Position numbers and translations under genes: made by a program. A DNA stretch of 64,000 nucleotides from Hirudinaria manillensis (taxonomy: Eukaryota; Annelida; Clitellata; Hirudinida; Hirudinidae), in the NCBI GenBank assembly GCA_034509925.1, contig CM067527.1:2181501-2245500 (forward strand), written 5' to 3'. The notes below the pieces were generated by a model. The model saw only the letters and a program-made list of their open reading frames with translations, did no database searches and was not told the DNA's origin. Numbering within the stretch: position 1 is the stretch's first letter; every line of letters starts with the position of its first letter. Below, piece by piece: positions 55,185 through 64,000 of the stretch.

Positions 55185-58107
55185 ATGGACTCCGGTCCCC
55201 AGAGTAGCGCCTCCGTATCCAGCGAAATGGAGAGCGAAAGCGGTTGTATCAGCGGAGACAATCAGAGCGTCGGGGACGACTTTGGGAACGACGCCGAAGG
55301 GGTGTGGAGCGCCGACATAGAGCAGAGCTTCCAAGAGGCGTTGGCCATTTATCCTCCTTGCGGAAGACGGAAAATCATTCTGTCCGACGAAGGCAAGATG
55401 TACGGTAAGCGCTTTAGAGGGTTGACCACTTTGATGATGATGATGATGGTTTGCAGCCAACTCCTTTGCATTAGCTTTAAATATTTTTCCAATGGTTATG
55501 AGGCCTGATTGCTGTTATCTCTGATTGTTTGGTCAAGAGCTCAAATATCAGCTTATACCAGAAGTTTGTTTGCAAAAAGTGTGGGTCAAGTTTGTGTTGA
55601 TATATCTGATGGCTGTTTAAACAAGCCTTTGATGTTTCATTTCCATTTGATCCCTCTTAATCATCATCGTTTTCATCATCACCTCATCCAGGTAGGAATG
55701 AGTTGATAGCCAGGTACATAAAGATGAGAACGGGGAAGTCGAGATCTCGCAAACAAGTATCGAGCCACATTCAAGTCCTTGCCAGAAGGAAGTCAAAAGA
55801 GATACAAGCCAATGTCAGGGTATGATGTCAATGATGTTGTTCATATTTGATGCATTTTACATTAAAATGAATTATCATTTGTTTGCGTATAAAATCCAAA
55901 AATCCGATGCTTACCCCAAGTTCTGCATATGTTTATTTAAGATTGTGATGTTTTGTTTATTGGAAGCACCTAGATTGAATCACCATCTGTTGCCGTTGGA
56001 GATAGTCAAGATTCAGTTCTCTTAAGGAGTTGATATTTTACAGGGCCACTTTGAAAACACATCTATTTCTATTTATAGCTGTACTTACTGAATAACCACA
56101 ATAGTGGTTCTTAATAATCACATCTCTACGTATTCATTTGTTTTGAAATCAAGGATCCATCAACGAAAGAAAAAGTCCTTCAGAGTTTGTCCTCCATGTC
56201 CTCCTCTCAGATAGTCTCGGCCAACGCCCTGCACCCGAAGGCTCTGGCCGGGGTCACGAATCCCCTTGCCGTCGCCCCGTCCGGTCTACAGGATCAGTTC
56301 GCTTACGGCCCCAACCTCTGGAATCTCCCTCCGGTGGCGGCGTCGCCCGAGTAAGGATTTTCAGATTACGACCGCTCGCAAATTGCCAATTACTCATTCG
56401 AATTTTTCAAAATTGCCTCGAAGATTATGCAGAGACACGATTTAAAATTGATGTCTTTCGAATTAATTTGAGCAGGATGAAAGTGCAGCCGTTCATCAAC
56501 CCTGCAGCAGTGCCTTACACCTTTTCCGAGAAAGTGTCCATCATACCGTTTCCCATGGAGCCCCCTTACCGTGGCCGGACCATAGCGGGCCCCAAGTTAC
56601 GATTGGTCGAATTTTCCGCCTTTCAAGAGCAGCAAGAGGGAGAATCTGTTAGTGTCTCATATGAGATGTCTCTTGTTTTCCTTTGAGCACTTTTATCTGT
56701 CCATTGCATCTATTAAAATATCGTTTTCTTGATTTTCAGTTTAGGCAGCATCTCTTTGTCCACATCAACAGCAATGTCACATACACAGATCCACTCTTAG
56801 AGGTATAAACCAGAAACTATACGACCGCCCCGTTGGGAACATTTGACTTAATTGTTGTGATGATTGTAATCATTTCACATTACAATTAGGTGTTGATGAT
56901 GATAATGGCGTTTTTATTCCCTTATCGCAGTCCGTGGACATCTGCCAGATTGCCGACAAGTTCCCGAACAAGAAAGGGGGCCTCAAAGAGCTGTTCGACC
57001 AGGGACCTCCGTCTGCTTTCTTTCTCGTAAAATTTTGGGTGAGTTTATTCGCGAACTGCAATGGACCTTTGATTCGTTTCTTGGTTTTAAACATTCTTCA
57101 AATTTCTAGCATTCAGAGTCGTCAGATCGTGATACAATTTATTGTCGTTTACCTTTTTCAGGCTGACATTAACTCTAACATGACCAGTAACAATGGGTTC
57201 TATGGCATTTCAAGCCTGTGAGTTTGGCTCAATGTTTTAACTGATCGTTTCAGTTGTAAATATAAAAATTTCCCACACTCATAACTTAATATTTTAATGG
57301 ATCATCTCATTCATAAATGTCCAAATTTTCCCCACTTAAAAGACAATCATCTAGTTGTTTATTTTTGTCCATGTTGTTTATTATTTCAACAATTCGTTTA
57401 CCTCGTCTGATCCAAATATAGATACGAAAGTGACAAGGAAATGGTTATACAGTGCTCCACAAAAGTCTGTTCGTTTGGAAAACAAGTTGTGGAAAAAGTC
57501 GAGGTTGGCTTTTCATCAATTCACCGAATTGCACGATTTCTTTGTTTTGCAATTTAATTTAATTTAATTTAATTGCTAAATTCCGTGCCAATTCTCGACT
57601 GATTACGAGTCTCGACTCTTGCAGACCGAGTACGCACATCCCGAGAACTGCCACTACGTGTACCGGATAAATAGGTCACCGATGTGTGAGTACCTCATCA
57701 ATTTCATCCACAAACTCAAGACCCTTCCAGAGAAGTACATGATGAACAGCGTCCTCGAGAACTTCACCATCCTTCAGGTTCTTACAACACTTATAGGAAA
57801 TTTTAATGCTAGCTAGATGTTGCAGATAGATAGATATTGTATGCTATGTATTTTTGGAGGGTAATTTGATTTCTTAGAGCTTATTAATCATGGATAGAGC
57901 AGAGAGAATTATATGCAGAAATCTAATAATAAAATAGCTATACATCTCTAATAATTCTAATACAGCCAATTAATTACGTTCATGTAATAGGTTGTCGCAC
58001 ACAGAGAGACACAAGAGACCCTTCTGTGCATAGCTTATGTATTTGAAGTCTCCACCAATGAGCACGGAGCTCAGCACACCATTTACAAGCTCGTCAAAGA
58101 GCCCTGA
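55185..58107 (+). CDS. TEAD: TEA-domain transcription factor (TEAD / scalloped)
   Basis: Ten exons: 55185-55404, 55692-55819, 56154-56350, 56476-56647, 56740-56802, 56931-57038, 57162-57217, 57422-57503, 57625-57777, 57991-58107; 431 aa. The TEA DNA-binding domain covers about residues 35-110 ([56 protein letters not shown]). The YAP/TAZ (Yorkie)-binding domain fills the second half ([11 protein letters not shown]-like [81 protein letters not shown]). It ends [15 protein letters not shown]. TEADs are the nuclear DNA-binding output of the Hippo pathway. The linker with [15 protein letters not shown] follows the vertebrate TEAD pattern rather than that of Drosophila scalloped. An upstream non-AUG start, known for some vertebrate TEADs, cannot be excluded. 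Confidence 0.95.
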
Positions 58108-59131
58108 GGCCTCCGATTCCTCTCCGCCCGAACGCCGAGAAGCCGACGGTTCGGATTTTTTTAATCCTCCGTCGCCAAGTGTCGCAGGTTGTTTAATCGG
58201 CCAGTTGTCTGTCAGGGCCTCCTGTTCCCTCCTCGTGTCGGTCACTTTTCATGCTATAGTGTTATTTATGATTGTTGTCGCATCCACCAAAAGTTGAAAT
58301 CAAAATCGGTCCGGACGATCCCGTCCCGAAATCAGAGACGGAATACGAAGATGAAGTTCGGGCTCCCCGATATCTCTCGATGTTTTCTTGTTGCCAACAT
58401 CTATGCCTGTTTGTGTCTGGTCCCTGCTTGCTACCAAAGTATAGGTAAAAGGTCTTACAAGTTATGCAATTTATTGAGTGGATATTTTTTACCAAAGAGT
58501 TTTGCTTCTCGTTGTTGTTGCGATCATGAAAATCGTTGTTGCAGCCGTCGCCATCTGGCGTCGGACTGACGACTTATAAAGTGCTCTTTTGAGTGCCTCA
58601 CGATATCGCAATCATCATTATCATCACCTTGGTACGTTTGTTTGTTTGTTTGTTTAAGAACTTGTTGATGTTGTTAAGGCACGAATATGTCTTGAATTGA
58701 TGTATAAAATTGGCCTGCTTTGCATATGAAACTCACCTACTTTAAATTCGTCTCCTTTTCTGACAGGATCACGTCCGCCCTCTCTGACTTTGTATCCTTC
58801 CATCTGCTTTATTTGATGACTTGGTTTTTACTCTGTTGTTTGTTGTTTGCATACGACTTGATCTTTCAATTGAGTGATTCAATCTTTTCGCTTCAGATTT
58901 GTCGAATCAAAATTTGTACATTTTGAATTTTCAATATTCTTGTTTCTCACGGGCGTACGCGTACAGACGGTCGCCGCCCTGTACATACCTCTGCTGCTGC
59001 CGTGCGACGCTCCGCGACGCCGACTCTCCTCGGGCTACTTCCACGTAGCGCGGTCCGACCGGACTGCCGGATGCCTCAAGTGCCTTCCTTGTTCGAGACC
59101 CTATGCTTTTCCTTCTCAGCAACCGAAGTGA
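58058..59131 (+). CDS. Candidate small Cys-rich/membrane protein overlapping the TEAD 3' end
   Basis: Model: 58058-58187, 58294-58444, 58767-58791, 58967-59131; 156 aa, in phase. The first exon overlaps the last 50 bp of TEAD in another reading frame and continues past its stop ([20 protein letters not shown]). Exon 2 reads [20 protein letters not shown], then [20 protein letters not shown] and [11 protein letters not shown]. Exons 3-4 add ITSALSDF and [20 protein letters not shown], with a C-terminus rich in Cys and basic residues. The acidic N-terminal half, then two hydrophobic Cys-containing stretches, suggest a small membrane-associated protein. I recognise no family. Splice sites were chosen to keep the frame open, so the third exon and third intron are weak. 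The alternative is that this is TEAD 3' UTR. An AATAAA at 59310-59315 would serve either transcript. Confidence 0.4.
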
Positions 59132-59639
59132 TAAGAACGTCTTGCATATTTTGCTACTATTATTAAATTATTTGCAGAGAAATTTTGGCTGTCATCATCA
59201 TCGTCGTCGTCGTTTTTTTTAAACACTTTACATCAAAACAACACAGTGCAGGAAATGTTTTTGTGTCTCACTCGTAACTAACTCCCAGTCGGTCACTTTG
59301 TTTGATCAAATAAAAACAATGATAACGATCACGTTCGACTTCTTTCCAGCCATGCCATTTGTGGCTAGCTAGCCAGATGCTCTGGTGTTGTTCAGTTTAG
59401 CCGTACCAGTTGGAAGTTCTGACTCGAGACCAAGTCCAGATTTAGAATTTTTATATTTCATAAATATGTAAGTTGTACAAATAATGCGATGAGAAAACAG
59501 TTTGTTCAGCAAAGAACAAAAAAATGAGACACATTGAATAAGAAGACTTCTTGCCCTAGAACTGACAAACACTCACTAATCGCTATTGTCAAATCCTAGA
59601 CGGCCTGGCACGACCTCGGGGCGGCGACCCTGCCGAAGG
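59132..59639. other. Convergent spacer between TEAD-side transcript and RSF1
   Basis: Contains a plus-strand AATAAA at 59310-59315, the only one between the TEAD stop and RSF1 that I found. No minus-strand AATAAA is visible for RSF1 within 500 bp of its stop. Nothing coding is seen. Confidence 0.5.
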
Positions 59640-62600
59640 TCAGAGGTTGGCCTGGTCCGGGTTGAGAAACTCCGTTATGTCCAAGTCTTGGACGAGAAAG
59701 TCTTCTTCCGCGGGGGCGTTCTGCGGCCCCGTGCCGTACGGGGGCTTGAAGTTACGGGGTGCCACGGACGTTATGTTGCGCACGGAGAAGCTGCTCAGCT
59801 TTTCATTGAACGGATGGTTCACCATCACCTGGTCCTCGGCCATCTTCTGGCCTTGGGAGAGATGGGGAGGAGGCGGGGCGACGTTGCAGACCCCGCCGAA
59901 AGAAGTCATACCGCTCCTCATGGCCATGGCGACCGGCGCGTTGATCAGGTAGTTGTTCTTTATGATCGGATAGAGGGGGTGTAGCGGTGGCATGCCCCTC
60001 TGGTCGCTCGTGGTCGTCGTCATGGATGCACCAGGAAAGTGATGGGCAGCAGCGGCGGCAGCAGAAAAGGAGAACACGTCGTGGCTCATCAGCCTCTGCC
60101 CTCCTGAGGCGACGTGCGGATTAAAGGAGGAGACCCTCTGAGCGGTGATGGCCTGCAGTGCCGGCAAGGCCTGCGACTCTCTGACCGAGAATCGAGGCGC
60201 GGACGATCCCAGCAAGGAGGCCGTGTTAGTGACGGTCTGAAGCAGGGACGAGGGAGCCGTTTGAAAGTCAGGAGACGAAACCCTCTGACCGACTGCACCG
60301 ACTTGGAGAGCACGAGGAGATGTTATCAGTTGACCGGTCATAGTTGCAAGGGGGCGAGGAGAACTTAGCCTCTGATTTGCACTGGTGAGCTGAAGGACGG
60401 GCGATGCGATTTTTTGGGTAGATGCGGTTGCTTGAGGGACAGTGGTAGTGATTGGCTGCAGAGATTGAATGACTTGCGGCTGACTGGCAGGTATCGGAGA
60501 TTCTATTGCGACTCCTTTCGACACTGTAGGCATGCTGGAGCTCTGAGCAGAGACATTAGATGACGAAACAGGAGCGGACTCCAGTTGTTTTTCCTCTGCT
60601 TTCTCCTCCTCTTCCTCCTTGTATCTCAGCACCCTACGACCCGTCCTTTTCTGAGGGGCCGTGACGGTGTAGCTCACGAAGTCGTCGTCGGAGTAAGAGT
60701 CCCTGGTGACGGAGGCCTCCTCGTCGTCCACTTCCTCGGAGTCCGAGGAGTACCAGGGCTTTCGCTTTTTCTTCTTTGCGGTCTTTCCCTTCTTTTTATT
60801 CCGGCCCGCGCCGGACTCGTTCCCCCCCGCCCCGGCCTTCCTTCGCCGTTTGTTCCGACCGGCGGACGAACCCGAGGCGGCCTTCTTCTTTTTCTGGCTC
60901 TTCGTGACGGACTTACTTTTCTTGTTCGCTCTGCGAGACAGAGAAGAGGAACACTCGGACGTGGACGACGACCCGGACTTGATGAAGTCCCTCAGGTCGT
61001 CATCGCTGTAGCTGTCCCTGTAACAGGGCGTCAAATCGTCCTCCTCGTATTCTTCGTCCTCGTCCTCTTCGTAGTCTTCGTCGCCATCTTCGTCTCGACC
61101 TCTTTTCTTCCTGCTCTTTCCGTCTCTTGTGCCGGGATTGCAATGCGCCGGGGAAGGGGACTCCCTCTTGGAATCCTCAGAGTTTTTGTGTCTCTTGGCA
61201 GAAGATTCGTCGTCGTTGTCGTCATCTGTGAACTCGTTGTAGTTGATGCCCTTCCTGGCGGCAGCCCTCCTCACCGGCGGTCGCTTCAAGGCCTTGGAAC
61301 CCAGCATGAGATCTTCCTCTATGACTTCATAAATCAACATCAATGATGATGATTATGATTACAATGACAACAGGCCAAATATAAATCAACTTTAACGGAC
61401 TTTTCCGAACAATAGATAGATTAGATCTAATATTAAAATTCAATAAATAAAACAATTAAATAAAAAATAAATAAATAAATGACAGAAGCACACCATAGTC
61501 GTCATAGACGCGACTCCTCTTTTTTCTCCTCTTTGACTTCCTCGAAGACGCGTCGCCAATCTTTCCCTTGCGACTCCTGCTCGACTCCACCTCCCCGTCG
61601 TCAACTTCCGATTGGTCGATCTCGGTGGCGGCATCTTCTTCCTCGTCGTCTTCGTCCGCGCTCGCATCGTCGTCGTCGCTGGAGTATAAAAACGTCACGT
61701 CACGTACGTCGTCTGCTGCATCTCGACCTTTAAAGTCACAATAAACTGTTCGCGTTCTTGACACGTCGTGTCGTGCGACTAACATCTTGAACTCTTCGCT
61801 GTCATCATCGTCGTCGTCGTCATCGTTGTTGCCTCCCTCGTCATCGCTGTCCAGTATGCTGAACTTCTTCTTCTTCCTCCTCCTCTTGCCGTTCGCGGCC
61901 GGGGAATTCGACGAGTTGTTTTTAGCACCGGTGATGTTGGCCATGTCCTTTCCTCTGCCATAATTTCCTAAGGATGCGAACGAATTTAATTAATTTATTA
62001 AAATTAAACAAAAATTAATTTCTAATAGATTGTCCTAATGTCTACATCCATACAACCTGTAAATGCCAAAAAAAAATGCCATCACAAATGACAAACTAAT
62101 TTCGCAACTTCATTAACATACTTTTCAATATAGTTTCAATTTTGCAGTTTCGACATTCTCCTCTGCATGATACTTTGCATTGTCGCACATACACACACTC
62201 TTTGGAACAGTCATCACCACCTCCACCACCAACACCACCTCCACCACCACCACTACCACCAACACCACCACCAATACCACCTACCTGCGCCGTAGGTTTC
62301 CTTAACATCATCTTCGATGGCTCCGCTGATGAGATTCTCGTATTCCTCGAACTTGTAGCTTATCTCCTTCCTCTGTCTCCTGCTCCTTCTTGTCACCAAC
62401 CAATCACCTTCCACCTCGTCCTCCTCCTCTTCTTCTTCATCATCATCATCGTCCTCCTCTTCGTCGACGTCGTCATCTTCGTCGCTGCTGTAGAATCGTC
62501 GCTTTTTGGGTTTTTTCTTGTTAACCTTGTTGACCTTCTTTTCCTTGTCATCGTCATCGTCGTCGTCGTCATCTTCATCCTCGCTCTTCCTGTGACTCTT

Positions 62601-64000
62601 GGCTTTCCTTTTAGCAGTCAATTTGCCTGCCACGTCGTCGCCATCTTCGTTGTCGTCGTCGTCGCGAAAATCCGTAACGGAACTGCTTTCCGACGACGAG
62701 GCGAGTCTGTTCCTCTTGTTGGATTTCTTATTCTGGGTAAGGTTACGACCTTTGTCGTCGTAGGAGTCTTCTTCATCCTCCTCCTTGTCTTCTGCCTTGC
62801 GGCCGCATGATGCCAACGAATCTTCGCTGTCTGTGTTAAGCGACGCCCTCCCTCTAACCTTCGACCTTTTCCCGCCATTCTGGAGTTTGAAGAAATCGTC
62901 ATCACTGCTACACACGTCGTTGCCTTTGTCATCATCGTCGTCGTCATCATCGCTACTGTTGCTGGCCAAGCATCTGCTTTGAGTTTCTTGCAACTTCTCT
63001 GACAATTCCTCCATGTCCTTTTCCTGATTTAGACAAAACAAACATAAACAAATTCAAAAACCAAAAACAATCAATTTGATCGATGGAGGGGTGGCCATTT
63101 TGCTACCATGAGAATGCTGTTGAGTGAGATGTTGATGAAGGCCAGCCTCTCCTTCCTATTGGTCAGTTTGACGTTCAATTTTGCTTTTTCGTCGAATTCG
63201 CACAGCTGTTCTTGCAATCTTTCGAGCAACATTTTCTGTCGACGCAAATTACAAGAGATTACAATGCTCGCTAATACGAGCGGGTGGATGGCACGAATCC
63301 TGCATCGGGATGTCACTCACGTGCTCGCAAGGGGGGCAAAACCAGTCGCCGTCGGGTACGACGTGAAGGGGGGGCCTGAGACACCAGGTGTGATAGCCGT
63401 CGTCACACTTGTCGCACAGGAGCATCTGTCGATCCATCGAGTTTTTTAACAGTTTAACAAATCATGTCCTCGAATCGTGCAAACAAATGTCGGCATTCGT
63501 CTGACTACTTATGTTAATTTTGTTAGTCCGTTTGTTAATTCCAATATCCTGATTGGTTGTTACAAAATCTCCAACAAAAGCAAATCAGATTGAATTCGAC
63601 CAATAGAAAGATTCGAACTCACAAATTCAGGCTCAGACTTCTTATCACAAATGAGACACTGTTGGTCCACAAAGTTTTCATTTTTGATCTCTGATTCCAA
63701 ATCGCCTTAGAATTGCAGAAGAGGAATGTGATAATCACGAGCACACACTCATTGCAAACAACAACATTGACGACGACGACGACATCAAACAATAACGACG
63801 AGTATGCACCAACACACAAACACGCAACGCTCACCTTTGAGACTGGCCACCCTCCTTGCATTGCGACCGGTAGGCTCGTAAACGGATCCGTCGCTTTCCA
63901 GCACGGGAGGCTCCTCTTCCGAAGTGGTCGACTGCGTCCCCAGAGTGTAGTCGTCGTCGCCACCGTCGTCGCTGAAGCTGTCGTCATCATCATCGTCGTC
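59640..64000 (-). CDS. RSF1: Remodeling and spacing factor 1, C-terminal part
   Basis: Exons in transcript order: 63835-64000 (incomplete), 63623-63705, 63321-63425, 63107-63235, 62285-63023, 61494-61967, 59640-61324; 1126 residues to the stop. The PHD finger is spread over two exons: CLICDKKSEPEF, then LLCDKCDDGYHTWCLRPPL and GDWFCPPCEH. The RSF1-specific helix follows (KMLLERLQEQLCEFDEKAK, ERLAFINISLNSIL), then RRSRRQRKEISYKFEEYENL, IEDDVKETYGAG and GNYGRGKDMANITG, all in the human order. Long runs of Asp/Glu and Lys/Arg separate these. The last exon ends with a Gln/Pro/Ser-rich segment and DITEFLNPDQANL. RSF1 is the histone-binding partner of SNF2H/ISWI in the RSF chromatin-assembly complex. 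The N-terminal DDT-type region lies outside the window. Confidence 0.93.

Noticed and set aside
60585-61346. 253-residue plus-strand frame over RSF1
   Set aside because: Complement of the Lys/Glu/Asp-rich RSF1 exon, which yields Phe/Leu/Val-rich frames with no domain.

Overview
This is a 64 kb piece of an animal nuclear genome. The genes have many introns with GT-AG borders, AATAAA poly(A) signals, and metazoan-only families such as syntenin, an NG2-type proteoglycan, TEAD and an ankyrin/SOCS-box protein. Slowly evolving features, such as a vertebrate-like TEAD linker and many old introns, suggest an invertebrate bilaterian. I cannot name the phylum. There are no prokaryotic features, CRISPR arrays or rRNA genes.

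Layout from left to right: SDCBP/syntenin (minus, 3' end off the window); pyruvate dehydrogenase kinase (plus); an ankyrin-repeat SOCS-box gene (plus) that meets tail to tail with a very long form of NACA (minus); an FBXO42-like F-box/kelch gene (minus); AVL9 (minus), head to head with ATPAF1 (plus) across about 300 bp; an unrecognised four-transmembrane gene with a PPPY tail (plus); a microsatellite-rich stretch at about 28.5-42 kb, containing the spacer before CSPG4 and its two large introns; CSPG4/NG2 (plus, 14 exons, about 2479 aa, C-terminus QYWV); a 2.3 kb spacer; TEAD/scalloped (plus); a candidate small gene overlapping the TEAD 3' end in another frame; and the C-terminal part of RSF1 (minus, 5' end off the window).

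Exon-intron models were assembled by hand. Complete models were checked for open reading frame and phase across every junction. Apart from the four-TM gene and the small candidate at the TEAD 3' end, they also agree with the family alignment as I know it. SDCBP and RSF1 are partial because they run off the window.

Most genes are unrelated housekeeping or regulatory functions: mitochondrial metabolism (PDK, ATPAF1), secretion (AVL9), nascent-chain handling (NACA), ubiquitin ligase adaptors (ankyrin/SOCS, FBXO42), and transcription/chromatin (TEAD, RSF1). One functional pair is notable: syntenin is a PDZ scaffold known in vertebrates to bind the C-terminus of NG2/CSPG4, and both genes lie here.

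Points most worth a second look are the long NACA form with its 9-codon first and 4-codon last coding exons, two probable GC-AG introns, the candidate overlapping gene at the TEAD 3' end, the low-complexity insertion in one CSPG repeat, and the very long perfect tetranucleotide and pentanucleotide arrays in CSPG4 intron 1.
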